A stretch of DNA of 64,000 nucleotides, from NCBI GenBank assembly GCA_036006425.1, contig DASYPQ010000022.1, positions 248,001 through 312,000 on the forward strand, given 5' to 3'. Source of the DNA: DASYPQ01 sp036006425. GTDB lineage: Bacteria; Planctomycetota; UBA1135; GCA-002686595. Shown one piece after another: positions 50,690 through 59,371 of this stretch. Position 1 is the stretch's first letter; every line of letters begins with the position of its first letter. A program made the position numbers and the translations under genes. The notes under the pieces were generated by a model, which worked only from the letters and a program-made list of their open reading frames with translations, was not told the DNA's origin and did no database searches.

Positions 50690-52444
50690 ATGCCCATCGC
50701 ACTGCTGCTCGCCGCGATCGCCGTCGCCGGCACGAACCCCGCCCCCGACGATTCCGCGCGCGCGCCACTGCTCGAGGACCACGACGTGCAGGTCGCGATG
50801 GCGCGCCTCGCGACCGAGCACAAGGATCTCGTGAGCGTCGTCCCGGTCGGCGCGCTCCCGTCGCGCGGCGGGCGCAAGATCGAGGCGCTGCGCATCGCGG
50901 CTGGCGCGATCACGCCGGGGCGTCCGGCGATCCTCGTCGTCGCCGACATCGACGGTCCGCGGGTGTGGACGAGCGGTCTCGCGCTCGATCACGCGCGCCA
51001 CCTGGCGGAGGGCTACGCGAGCGACGCGCGGACGAAGCAGCTCCTCGACACGACGACGATCTACGTGATCGCGCGCGCGAATCCGGACGCGGCGCAGGCG
51101 CGGTTCGCGAAGCCGCTGCGCGAGGTCGAAGCGACGGGTACCGGCGTCGACAACGACCGCGACGGCCGCACCGGCGAGGACCCGCCCTCGGACGTCGACG
51201 GCGACGGCCTGGTGACGTGGATGCGGGTCCCCGATCCCGAAGGCGAGTGGATGGCCGATCCTGCCGATCCGCGCGCGACGATCCGCGCCGACCGGAAGAA
51301 GGGACAGCACGGCGTGTGGAAGCTCGTGCCGGAGGGCCGGGACTCGGACAAGGACAAGCAGGCGAGCGAGGACCCGGAGCTCGACGCGGTCGTCAACCGG
51401 AACTTCCCGCAAGGGTGGAAGGAGCACGCACCGGAGTCCGGGCAGTTCGCGACCGACGAGCCCGAGGCCCGGGACCTCTGCGACTTCGTTCTCGACCACA
51501 AGGACATCGCGCTCGTGCTCACGTACGGGGCGCTCGACGACTTCGCCGACAAGCCGAAGACGGTGAAGGACGACGCGCCGTCGGTGAAACGGATCCCGCC
51601 CGAGGGGATGCCGGAGTCCGACGCGGCGCTCCTCGAGGAGATCGGACGCAGCTACAAGAAGGTGGCGAAGAGCCACGCGAAGAGCGAAGGCGACGACCAC
51701 GGAACGTTCCAGTCGTGGTGCCGCACGCAGCGCGGTCTCTGGTGCGTGAACCTCGAGCTGTGGTCGATCCGGCTCGACACGCCCGACGCGAAGCCGGCCG
51801 ACGGGAAGGCGCCGCCCCCCCCCGAGGAGGCAAAGGCCGACGAGAAGAAGTCCGAAGAGAAGAAGTCCGACGAGAAGAAGCCCGACGACAAGCCCGCTCT
51901 CTCCGACGAAGCGAAGCGCCTGCGCTGGATCGACGCGAAGAGCGAGACCGCGCGCTTCGTGCCGTGGAGGAAGATGAAGCACCCCGATCTCGGCATCGAG
52001 GTCGAGATCGGAGGCTGGGCGCCCTTCGCGACGGTCGAGCCGCCGCCGAAGGAGCGCGACGAGATCGCCGCGGGAGAGCTCGAGTTCCTGCTCGGCCTGG
52101 GCGACCTCCTGCCGCGCGTGCGCGTCGCCGATTGCACGGCGAAGGACCTCGGCGGCGGCGTGTGGGAGATCCAGGCCTGGCTCGCGAACGACGCGTTCCT
52201 CCCGTTCCAGAGCGTCGCGGGCAAGCGCTCGACGAACGTGCGCCCCGCGCGCGTCGCGATCGTTCTGCCGAAGGAAGCGCACCTCCTCGCCGGCGAGCGC
52301 CAGGAGCTCGTCGCCGATCTCGTCGGCAGCGGCGGGCGCAAGAAACTCCGCTGGCTCGTCCACGGCGCGCCGCCCTCCGCGCTCGCCGTCGAAGTCGACA
52401 CCGACCGTTCCGGAACGGCGCACGTCGTTCCCGAGGTGAAGTGA
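50690..52444 (+). CDS. Secreted M14-like protein without zinc ligands
   Basis: A 584-residue secreted protein (signal 1-16) parallel to the M14 peptidase that follows. Where the active paralogue has HGNE (zinc ligands), this has DGPR; where the third His sits in QSFHNSGG, this has LTYGALDD. The substrate-contact NR pair is kept (VVNRNFPQGW). DxDxDG calcium-type repeats appear (DNDRDG, DVDGDG). A Lys/Glu/Pro stretch (EEAKADEKKSEEKKSDEKKP) is inserted in the middle. It should not be an active carboxypeptidase and may bind substrate or regulate its partner. Confidence 0.78.
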   Translation: MPIALLLAAIAVAGTNPAPDDSARAPLLEDHDVQVAMARLATEHKDLVSVVPVGALPSRGGRKIEALRIAAGAITPGRPAILVVADIDGPRVWTSGLALDHARHLAEGYASDARTKQLLDTTTIYVIARANPDAAQARFAKPLREVEATGTGVDNDRDGRTGEDPPSDVDGDGLVTWMRVPDPEGEWMADPADPRATIRADRKKGQHGVWKLVPEGRDSDKDKQASEDPELDAVVNRNFPQGWKEHAPESGQFATDEPEARDLCDFVLDHKDIALVLTYGALDDFADKPKTVKDDAPSVKRIPPEGMPESDAALLEEIGRSYKKVAKSHAKSEGDDHGTFQSWCRTQRGLWCVNLELWSIRLDTPDAKPADGKAPPPPEEAKADEKKSEEKKSDEKKPDDKPALSDEAKRLRWIDAKSETARFVPWRKMKHPDLGIEVEIGGWAPFATVEPPPKERDEIAAGELEFLLGLGDLLPRVRVADCTAKDLGGGVWEIQAWLANDAFLPFQSVAGKRSTNVRPARVAIVLPKEAHLLAGERQELVADLVGSGGRKKLRWLVHGAPPSALAVEVDTDRSGTAHVVPEVK

Positions 52445-54231
52445 TGTCTCCCCTCCTCGCGGCACTCCTTCTCCTCCAGTCCGCGGCCCCGAAGCCCGCC
52501 GGCGGACAGGAGCCGGGCTTCCCCGGCTCGCCCGTGAACCACCGCCCGAAGGTGGAGATCCCGTGGAACCGCTTCTACGACGTCGCCGAGGTCTACGCGC
52601 ACCTCGACCGGCTCGAGGCCGCGTTCCCCGGCTTCATCCGCCACGAAGTGATCGGGCAGAGCTTCGAGAAGCGCGAGATGCGCGTCTACACGATCACGAA
52701 CCCGGCGACGGGCAAGGACACCGAGAAGCCCGCGATGTGGATCGACGGGAACGTCCACGGGAACGAGGTGCAGGGCGCCGAGGCGGCGATGTACGCGGCC
52801 TGGTACCTGCTCGAGAACTACGCGAGCAATCCCGACGCGAAGGACCTGCTCGACGGCTCCGCGCTGTACGTCCTCCCGATGCAGAACCCCGACGGGCGCG
52901 CGCACTGGATCGAGGATGCGAACGACCCGCACAGCTCGCGGACGGGCTACATCCCGACCGACGACGACGGCGACGGACGCCTCGACGAGGACGGTCCCGA
53001 CGACCTCGACGGCGACGGCGAGATCACGCAGATGCGCAAGTACGTGCCCGGCCACGGCACGCACCGGCTCGATCCCGACGACCCGCGCATGCTCGTGCCG
53101 GTCCCTCCGAACGACAAGGGCATCCGCGGCGACTGGATCCTCCTCGGCGAGGAAGGCATCGACAACGACGGCGACGGGCTCGTCAACGAGGACTCGAAGG
53201 GCGGCTACGACATGAACCGCGCCTGGCCGTCGTCGTGGGAGCCGGAGAACATCCAGGGCGGCGCCGGTCCGTACCCGCTCCGCTGGCCGGAGTCCCTGTG
53301 CATCGCGCGCTTCGTGCTCGCGCATCCGAACATCGCCGCGGTCCAGTCCTTCCACAACTCGGGCGGCATGATCCTGCGCGGCCCGGGAGCGGAGGCGTTC
53401 GGCGAGTACCCGGCGTCCGACGTGCGCGCGTACGACGAGCTCGGGCGCGACGGCGAGCGGATGCTCCCGTTCTACCGCTACATGGTGATCTGGAAGGATC
53501 TCTACACGGTGTTCGGCGGCTTCGTCACGTGGACCTACGAGGGACTCGGGATCCTCTCGTTCACGAACGAGCTCTGGTCGGGCGAGGAGTACTTCCCCGA
53601 CGAGTCGAAGAACCCGAATCCGGGGCGCAACTTCTTCGGGACGAACTCGCAGGAGCAGAAGCACTTCTTCGACGACAAGCTGCTGCTCGGCGCGGGCTTC
53701 GTGCCCTGGCATCCGTTCGACCATCCGCTGTACGGCAAGATCGAGATCGGCGGCTACCGGAAGGACGTCGGGCGCGTGCCGCCGTCGTTCCTGATCGAGG
53801 GCATGATCCACCGCAACGCGCTCTTCTGCATCCGCCACGCGAAGGAGATGCCGCTCGTTGCGATCGAGGAGCCGACGGTCTCCGACCTCGGCGACGGCGT
53901 CCGCGCGATCGACGTCGTGTTCCGGAACAAGCACCTGATCCCGACGCGCACCGGCCGCGCTGCGCAGGAAAAAGTGGGCGAGCCCGACGCCTACACGATC
54001 AGCGGCCGGGGCGTCGAGGTCCTCGCCGGAGGCTTCCGCAGCGACCTCTGGCTCCCGGAGAAGATGACGCTCGCCGAGCGCGACCCGGCGCGCCTCCTCC
54101 GCGAGGAAGGGATCCCGGGCCGCGGCGAGGTCCGCGTGCGCTGGTTCGTCCGCGGCGAAGGCCAGGAGGCGACCGTCGGCTGGACGGGGGAAAAAGGCCG
54201 CGACACGAGCCTGAAAGTGCGCGTCCGGTAG
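52444..54231 (+). CDS. Secreted M14 family zinc carboxypeptidase
   Basis: A 595-residue protein with a signal peptide. Zinc ligands are H105 and E108 (DGNVHGNEVQGAE) and H304 (QSFHNSGG); the catalytic Glu is E376 (SFTNELW). DMNRAWP supplies the substrate-carboxylate contact. DxDxDG loops at DDDGDG, DLDGDG and DNDGDG resemble thrombospondin-3/EF-type calcium sites inserted into the catalytic domain. It should remove C-terminal residues from peptides or act on peptidoglycan stems. ATG overlaps the stop of the zinc-less paralogue. Confidence 0.9.
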   Translation: MSPLLAALLLLQSAAPKPAGGQEPGFPGSPVNHRPKVEIPWNRFYDVAEVYAHLDRLEAAFPGFIRHEVIGQSFEKREMRVYTITNPATGKDTEKPAMWIDGNVHGNEVQGAEAAMYAAWYLLENYASNPDAKDLLDGSALYVLPMQNPDGRAHWIEDANDPHSSRTGYIPTDDDGDGRLDEDGPDDLDGDGEITQMRKYVPGHGTHRLDPDDPRMLVPVPPNDKGIRGDWILLGEEGIDNDGDGLVNEDSKGGYDMNRAWPSSWEPENIQGGAGPYPLRWPESLCIARFVLAHPNIAAVQSFHNSGGMILRGPGAEAFGEYPASDVRAYDELGRDGERMLPFYRYMVIWKDLYTVFGGFVTWTYEGLGILSFTNELWSGEEYFPDESKNPNPGRNFFGTNSQEQKHFFDDKLLLGAGFVPWHPFDHPLYGKIEIGGYRKDVGRVPPSFLIEGMIHRNALFCIRHAKEMPLVAIEEPTVSDLGDGVRAIDVVFRNKHLIPTRTGRAAQEKVGEPDAYTISGRGVEVLAGGFRSDLWLPEKMTLAERDPARLLREEGIPGRGEVRVRWFVRGEGQEATVGWTGEKGRDTSLKVRVR

Positions 54232-54293
54232 AGCCCGGGCCTTGCGGGCCGGCGCCCGATCCGCCATCTTCTCCGCGACTCCGCGCACCCCGC

Positions 54294-54536
54294 ATGGTCC
54301 AGAAGAAGGTCGAGTGCCGCGACTGCCGGTACTTCAAGGAAGCGCCCTACGACGCGCCGCGCACGGGGTGCTATTTCCCGGACTTCATGCCCCAGAAGCA
54401 GAAGGACGCCTTCCTGAAGGAGCAGGAGATCCCCGGGGACCACGAGAAGATCAACCTGCGCGGCGACTGCCCGAAATGGTCTCCCCGGGCGCCCAAGCGG
54501 TCTTTCTGGCAGCGGATGCTCGCCGGAGAGTTCTGA
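54294..54536 (+). CDS. Small four-cysteine protein
   Basis: An 80-residue basic protein with C8-x2-C11, C26 and C59 (CRDCRYF, GCYFPDF, GDCPKW). Four conserved-looking cysteines spaced like a small zinc or iron-sulfur site, with no signal peptide. No family recognised. Both ends fit a real gene (Lys-rich, basic C-terminus KRSFWQRMLAGEF). Confidence 0.6.
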   Translation: MVQKKVECRDCRYFKEAPYDAPRTGCYFPDFMPQKQKDAFLKEQEIPGDHEKINLRGDCPKWSPRAPKRSFWQRMLAGEF

Positions 54537-54580
54537 CCGCACTCAGGACTCACCTCAATCGCGACGATTAGCCGATCCAG

Positions 54581-54600
54581 GGAGGGCCCGTCCCCCCTCC
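54581..54600 (+). promoter_or_regulatory. Inverted repeat covering the ribosome site of the 54601 gene
   Basis: GGAGGG (54581-54586) can pair with CCCTCC (54595-54600) directly before ATG 54601. The only Shine-Dalgarno-like sequence would be hidden in the stem, which could limit initiation. Confidence 0.35.
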
Positions 54601-55701
54601 ATGGCCAGCTCGTCCCTCCGGCCCACCCGCGCGCGGCGTCTCCTCCTCGCGCTCCTCGTCTCGTTGCCCGCCGACGCGGTCGCGGTCGAGGTCTATCTGC
54701 GCGTCTTCAGGAACCCGGAGTACCGCCGTCCGACCACGGACGCCGACGGAACGATGTGGAAGAACATCGTGCACCGGAAGTCGAGCGTTCCGGGGCTCGA
54801 CTACGACATGAAGCCCGACGTCCGGCGGACCGTGAACGACATGGTCATCGAGACGAACTCGCTCGGCATGCGCGACGCCGAGCCGAACGCCAATCGGCGA
54901 CCCGACGACGTGCGCATCGTCGCGGTCGGGGACTCGGTGACGTTCGGCATGCACGTCGCCGGCGGCGAGACGTGGCCGAACGTGCTCGAGACCCTGATGA
55001 AATCCGCGGCCGAGCCCGAGCTCTGGATGGCGAAGCGGCGCTTCGAGGTCCTCAACATGGGCGTCTCGGGGTACAGCACGGGCGACGAGGCGATCGTCGT
55101 GCGGCAAGCCGCGATGGGACTCGCACCCGACCTCGTGATCGTCGGGTACTACCTGAACGATCCGGAGACCGAGCCCGTGCAGCAGCTGCACCAGCACTTC
55201 CGGGATCCGGTCTGGTGGGAGCACTCGGCGCTCCTGCGCTGGCTCGCGTACCAGAAGCGGACGTGGGACCAGGAGCGCCTCGGCGGCGGCGACCTCTTCC
55301 GCTACCTGCACCGCGATCCGGAGAAGTGGCGGAGCGTCGTCGACGGTTTCGCGAGCATCGCGTCGGCGACTTCGACGCGTGGGACGCGCGTGCTCCTCGT
55401 CGTGCTGCCGACACTGCGCGGATTCGAGCGCTGGGAGGACTACCCCTACACGGATCTGCACGCGCAGGTGATCGACGCGGCGGGCGCAGCCGGGTTCGGC
55501 ACGCTCGACGCCCTCCCCGCGTGGCGCGACAGCGGGAAGACGCCGGCGGAGCTGCGCGTCGACGAAGAGCACCCGAATGCGACGGGGCAGGCGCTGATCG
55601 CGCGCGCGGTGCTCGCGAAGATCGCCGCGAGCCCGGGACTCGTCCAGGGCGCGAGCGTGGCGCTCGCTACAAAGAGCAGCTCCAGGCCGCCATCACGGTG
55701 A
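54601..55701 (+). CDS. SGNH/GDSL hydrolase with N-terminal anchor
   Basis: A 366-residue protein with an N-terminal hydrophobic segment (13-31). The SGNH core has VAVGDSVTFGMHV, LNMGVSGYSTGDE, YYLNDPE and the Asp-x-x-His end (VDEEHPNATG). It likely removes an ester from a surface polymer. The C-terminus overlaps the convergent barrel gene by 35 bases. It differs from the membrane SGNH gene at 46277 in lacking the helical bundle. Confidence 0.82.
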   Translation: MASSSLRPTRARRLLLALLVSLPADAVAVEVYLRVFRNPEYRRPTTDADGTMWKNIVHRKSSVPGLDYDMKPDVRRTVNDMVIETNSLGMRDAEPNANRRPDDVRIVAVGDSVTFGMHVAGGETWPNVLETLMKSAAEPELWMAKRRFEVLNMGVSGYSTGDEAIVVRQAAMGLAPDLVIVGYYLNDPETEPVQQLHQHFRDPVWWEHSALLRWLAYQKRTWDQERLGGGDLFRYLHRDPEKWRSVVDGFASIASATSTRGTRVLLVVLPTLRGFERWEDYPYTDLHAQVIDAAGAAGFGTLDALPAWRDSGKTPAELRVDEEHPNATGQALIARAVLAKIAASPGLVQGASVALATKSSSRPPSR

Positions 55702-56683
55702 AGTCCGGACCGGACTTCGCGATCGCGTCCTCGCCGAATTCGAGGAGGAAGCGCGAGCGGTCGCCGAGGTCCCAGGCGGCGCCGACGTCGATCGACAGGA
55801 TCGCTCCGTCCATCTCCTTGATCGGGATGCCGCGCGTCGCGGCGGATTCGAGGATCGTGCCGAGCAGGAGCGACATGCGGTCGTTCCAGCGGTACTCCGC
55901 GCCGAGCTGCAGGTCGAGGTTGTCCTGGGCCTCGATGTTCGCGCGCTCGAAGCTGTGCGACGTCCCGATGAAGGCGTAGTCGACGGCGCCCGTCATCGAC
56001 CAGCGCCCGAGCGACTTCTCGCCGAGCACGCCGCCGCCCCAGTCGAACGCGCCGTTGCCGAAGCCCTTCGACTCCGATCCCGTCGGGAGCTCGACGCCCG
56101 CGCGCCAGGAGATCGCAGGCCGGTTCTCGGTCTCGTCGACGATCGCGTGCGTGAAGATGATCGGCAGGTCGGCGAGACCGGGCTCGTAGGCCTCGAGCCG
56201 GTACGCCTCGACGCCGTCGTGGAACGCGTCCATCTCGTAGTCGTTCCGCGGCCGGCTGTCGCGGCCTTCGCTCGGGAGCCCGAAGAAGCTGTGGTAGTTC
56301 TCGACGAAGAGATCGAGGAAGCCGTTCGTCGCGTAGAGGACGGCGAGCTCGATCTCGAGGTCGGCGCTCGGCGAGACGGCGCGCCGGACGGCGATCGAGG
56401 TGCGCAGGATCTCGCCGTCGAAGACGACGTCGTCCGTCCCCGAATGGCCGTTCTGGTACACGCTGCTGTAGGCGGCCTGGACCGAGACGCCGGTCGTGTC
56501 CGCAGGCTGGATCGCCGCGCGGCGCGGGCGGAAGTCGAGGTACGTGAGCTTGACGACCTGCTGCGTGCGCGCCGGGATCGGGCCGCGGACGATCGGCGCG
56601 GGATGGTCCTCGTGCTGGAAGATCGCGCAACTCGTCGCGAGGCACGCGGCGAGCGCCGCGGTGAGAGAGGGCGGTGCGCGCAC
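55667..56683 (-). CDS. DUF3187-like outer-membrane protein
   Basis: A 338-residue protein with a Cys-containing N-terminal signal (ACLATSCAIF, lipobox-like) and beta-strand-rich mature part. NGFLDLFVENYHSFFGLPSEGRD followed by RPRNDYEM matches what I recall of DUF3187. The GTG start at 56683 lies 4 bases after the carboxypeptidase-regulatory gene stop, so translation is likely coupled. No Shine-Dalgarno. Function unknown. Confidence 0.72.
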   Translation of the reverse strand: MRAPPSLTAALAACLATSCAIFQHEDHPAPIVRGPIPARTQQVVKLTYLDFRPRRAAIQPADTTGVSVQAAYSSVYQNGHSGTDDVVFDGEILRTSIAVRRAVSPSADLEIELAVLYATNGFLDLFVENYHSFFGLPSEGRDSRPRNDYEMDAFHDGVEAYRLEAYEPGLADLPIIFTHAIVDETENRPAISWRAGVELPTGSESKGFGNGAFDWGGGVLGEKSLGRWSMTGAVDYAFIGTSHSFERANIEAQDNLDLQLGAEYRWNDRMSLLLGTILESAATRGIPIKEMDGAILSIDVGAAWDLGDRSRFLLEFGEDAIAKSGPDFTVMAAWSCSL

Positions 56684-56687
56684 GGAG

Positions 56688-58817
56688 CTAGGGCTTCGTC
56701 GAGAGAATGACGCCGGTGTCGCCGGCGCGGACGCCCGCCTTCGTGGCGGAAGGCGGCGTTTCGGCATCGATCTGCCCGTCCGGGAGCGCCACCCACGCGG
56801 CGAGGTCGACCGTCGTGTCGACGGCCACTCCGAGCCGGAAGTGCCCGAGGGAGTCCGTGCGGTCCGCTGCGACGCGCTTTCCCTGCGCATCGAAGGCGAC
56901 GACCAGCGCGCGCGCGAAGGGAGTCTCGTCGGCGCCGCGGAAGACGCCTTGCACGTCCGCCGCGCGCGGGAGCTGCACCGTGATCGGCTTCGCGCCCGCG
57001 GACACGCCCCCGATCGTCGTGTCCACGAAACCCTCCCGCCGCGCGGTCAGCGTGTACGCACCGTCGGGCAGCCCGACGAAGGAGAACGTCCCGTCGTCCG
57101 CCGACTCGGCGGTCATGACGCTCGGACCGTCCTTCCAGACCGGAGTGAGCTGGATGCGCGCCGCGGCGATCGCGGCACCGAGCGAGTCCACGACGCGTCC
57201 TTCGAGAGGAAGCCCGCCACCGAGCACGATCTTGAGGCCCTTGCGTACCTCGCCTTCGGCGAGCCGCACCGTCGTCTTCTCCTGGACCGGCGCGCCTTCT
57301 TTCACGACGCGCAGCGCATGGCTCCCGGCGGCGAGGTCGCGGAACAGGAAGCCACCGTGTGCGTCGGTCGCGACGGAGCGTGTCTCGAGCACCGAGGCAT
57401 TCGAGGACGAGATCGCCTCCGGCCTGATCCACACGCGCGCGCCCTCTTGCGGCCGACCGTTCGCGGCGACTACCACGCCGTGGAGCGTGGCGCCCGGGGC
57501 GAGCACGACGTCGCCGAGCTCGATGACGGCCGTCTCGACGTCCGGCATGTCCACGATCAGCGTCCCGTAGCGCATCCGGCGCACGACCAGTGCGTGCGGG
57601 AGGTCCGGACGCAGATCGGCGAGCTCGAAATGCCCGTCGTCGCCGCTGCGCGTCGAGATCAGGTCGTCCCGGGGGAGCTTCGCGTCGTCGTCGTACGCGT
57701 ACGCGTAGGCCGCGACGTAAGCGCCGGCGACGGGCGAGCCGTCGCGCGCGACGACGCGACCGCGCGCCGATCGCGTCCGCGCGAGGTCGAAGTCGGCGCG
57801 GAGGACCTCGCCCGTCACGGGCACGATCATCTGCTCGAACCGCCCGTGCCCGGCGGCGCGCGCCGCGAGACGGCCGGGTTCGGCGCGAAGCCCCGCGAGC
57901 GTGTACTGCCCCGACGCATCGGTGCGCACCGTCTTCGCGTAGAAGGACCAGGAGCTCACCTCCGCCCCAGCGATCGGCGCGCCGGTGACCGCGTCGCGGA
58001 CCTCTCCCGTGACCACGAAACCCGCCTCGAGCGCAACGCGATGGACGAGGCGCTCGCCCTCCTGCAGCTCGAGCTCCTGCGTGACGGGCATCGCGTCCTC
58101 CGGGATGACCTGGAGCGTCATCTGCCCGGCGTCGAGGCCCTCGACGTCGAATTTCCCGGCCTCGTCGGTCACGCCCTCCCACGTCCGCTCCTCGCCGCCG
58201 AGCACGATCACCCGCGCGCCGGCGACCGGGGTTCCCGCCGGTTTTCGCGTGACAGTCCCGTCGATCGCCGCCGCGCGGTGCAGCGTGATCGTCACGGGGA
58301 TGCCGACCATCGCGTCCTCCGCGAGCGCTTCCGCGAACCCGACGGCGCGCGCGCGCAGCTCGTGCGGCCTCCCGGTCGGCAGATCGAACGTGAACTCCCC
58401 CTTCTCGTTCGAGCGGGCCGCGGCGACCTTCGTCTTCTCCTCGCGGTAGGCGTGATCGAGCAGGTACTCCCGCGCCTCGACCGGCCGGAGGTAGGCGACG
58501 ATCTCGGCGCCCGCGATGCCCGCTCCGGCCGAGTCCACGACCCGGCCGACGAGCTTCCCCTCCTCGTCGACGGCGACGATCGGAACGACGGCGGCGCGTT
58601 CGATCGGAGCCTCGGCCGGGACGGCGTCGCGCGCGAGCGCGGACTCCCCCGTCGCGAGCGGCGTCGCCGCGGAGCGGGACTCGGTCACGGGCGCGGTCTC
58701 CGGCCCGGCTCCGTCGGTCGGCGTCGACGGCGACGGGCCCCGGCCGACGAACCAGACGAGCCCGAGGACGAGGAGAAGGAGGACGGCGGCGAGGGCGATC
58801 AGGCTCGAGCGCTTCAA
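56688..58817 (-). CDS. Membrane-anchored carboxypeptidase-regulatory-like repeat protein
   Basis: A 709-residue protein with a single N-terminal membrane helix (6-25) and about six transthyretin-like (carboxypeptidase regulatory) domains, each with G-x-V-x-D-x-x-G and G-x-Y-x-L-x-x-L motifs (VGRVVDSAGAGIAGAEIV, GEVRDAVTGAPIAGAEV, GRVVARDGSPVAGAYV). There is no catalytic domain. It resembles the repeat half of the FecR-like fusion at 24371. It probably forms an extracytoplasmic stalk or binds ligands. Confidence 0.8.
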   Translation of the reverse strand: MKRSSLIALAAVLLLLVLGLVWFVGRGPSPSTPTDGAGPETAPVTESRSAATPLATGESALARDAVPAEAPIERAAVVPIVAVDEEGKLVGRVVDSAGAGIAGAEIVAYLRPVEAREYLLDHAYREEKTKVAAARSNEKGEFTFDLPTGRPHELRARAVGFAEALAEDAMVGIPVTITLHRAAAIDGTVTRKPAGTPVAGARVIVLGGEERTWEGVTDEAGKFDVEGLDAGQMTLQVIPEDAMPVTQELELQEGERLVHRVALEAGFVVTGEVRDAVTGAPIAGAEVSSWSFYAKTVRTDASGQYTLAGLRAEPGRLAARAAGHGRFEQMIVPVTGEVLRADFDLARTRSARGRVVARDGSPVAGAYVAAYAYAYDDDAKLPRDDLISTRSGDDGHFELADLRPDLPHALVVRRMRYGTLIVDMPDVETAVIELGDVVLAPGATLHGVVVAANGRPQEGARVWIRPEAISSSNASVLETRSVATDAHGGFLFRDLAAGSHALRVVKEGAPVQEKTTVRLAEGEVRKGLKIVLGGGLPLEGRVVDSLGAAIAAARIQLTPVWKDGPSVMTAESADDGTFSFVGLPDGAYTLTARREGFVDTTIGGVSAGAKPITVQLPRAADVQGVFRGADETPFARALVVAFDAQGKRVAADRTDSLGHFRLGVAVDTTVDLAAWVALPDGQIDAETPPSATKAGVRAGDTGVILSTKP

Positions 58818-58920
58818 CGGGGCTCAAGGTACCGGTGGCCGGACGCGGGGCAATGCACTCCCTCCTCGGAAACACTCGCGTAAGCCGGCGGGAAAACCGT
58901 CCCCCGCCCTAGCGCTCCAA

Positions 58921-58935
58921 CTACTCGGGTAGTAG
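58921..58935 (+). promoter_or_regulatory. BlaI-type dyad before the blaI gene
   Basis: CTACT-CGGGT-AGTAG is a perfect 5-bp inverted repeat with a 5-base centre, 22 bases before the GTG start. It overlaps a possible -10 (TAGACA at 58933-58938). BlaI/MecI repressors bind short dyads and repress their own operon. Confidence 0.5.
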
Positions 58936-58957
58936 ACAGGCTTTTCGAGGGCTGCTC

Positions 58958-59371
58958 GTGCCGCGCTCCCACCACCTCGCCGACCTTCAGTACGCGATCA
59001 TGCGTGTCCTCTGGAAAGAGGGCGAAGCCAGCGTTTCGCGCGTCCAGGAGGCGCTCGAGCCCGACCGCGACCGCGCCCTGACGACGATCGCGACGATGCT
59101 CTCCAAGATGGAGACGAAGGGTGTCGTCACCCACCGCTCCGTCGGACGCCAGTTCCTCTACCGCGCGAAGGTCAGCGAAGCCGACGTCCGCCGCTCGATG
59201 GTCGGCGAGCTCACCCGCCGCCTCTTCCGCGGCGACGCCGCGGCGCTCGTCAGCCATCTGCTCGAGGAAGAGGAGATCGACCCGGAGGAGCTCGAGCGCC
59301 TCCGCTCGCTGATCGCCGAGAAGTCCTCCGGCGGCGACCGCCCGAACAAGGAGCGACGTCGTGGTCGCTGA
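58958..59371 (+). CDS. blaI: BlaI/MecI-family transcriptional repressor
   Basis: A 137-residue protein with a winged helix (DLQYAIMRVLWKEGEASVSRVQEAL, TTIATMLSKMETKGVVTHRSVGRQFLYRA) and a C-terminal dimerisation segment (LTRRLFRGDAAALVSHLLEEEEIDPEELERLRSLI). In known systems a BlaR1-type M56 peptidase triggers its cleavage. GTG 58958 starts the family N-terminus. The M56 gene overlaps its end by 11 bases. A dyad upstream suggests self-repression. Confidence 0.88.
   Translation: MPRSHHLADLQYAIMRVLWKEGEASVSRVQEALEPDRDRALTTIATMLSKMETKGVVTHRSVGRQFLYRAKVSEADVRRSMVGELTRRLFRGDAAALVSHLLEEEEIDPEELERLRSLIAEKSSGGDRPNKERRRGR

Noticed and set aside
51820..51890. GAC-GAG-AAG-AAG repeats in the M14-like gene as a mobile or expansion repeat
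   Set aside because: It is a short in-frame Lys/Glu linker without flanking repeats, so a protein linker is enough to explain it.
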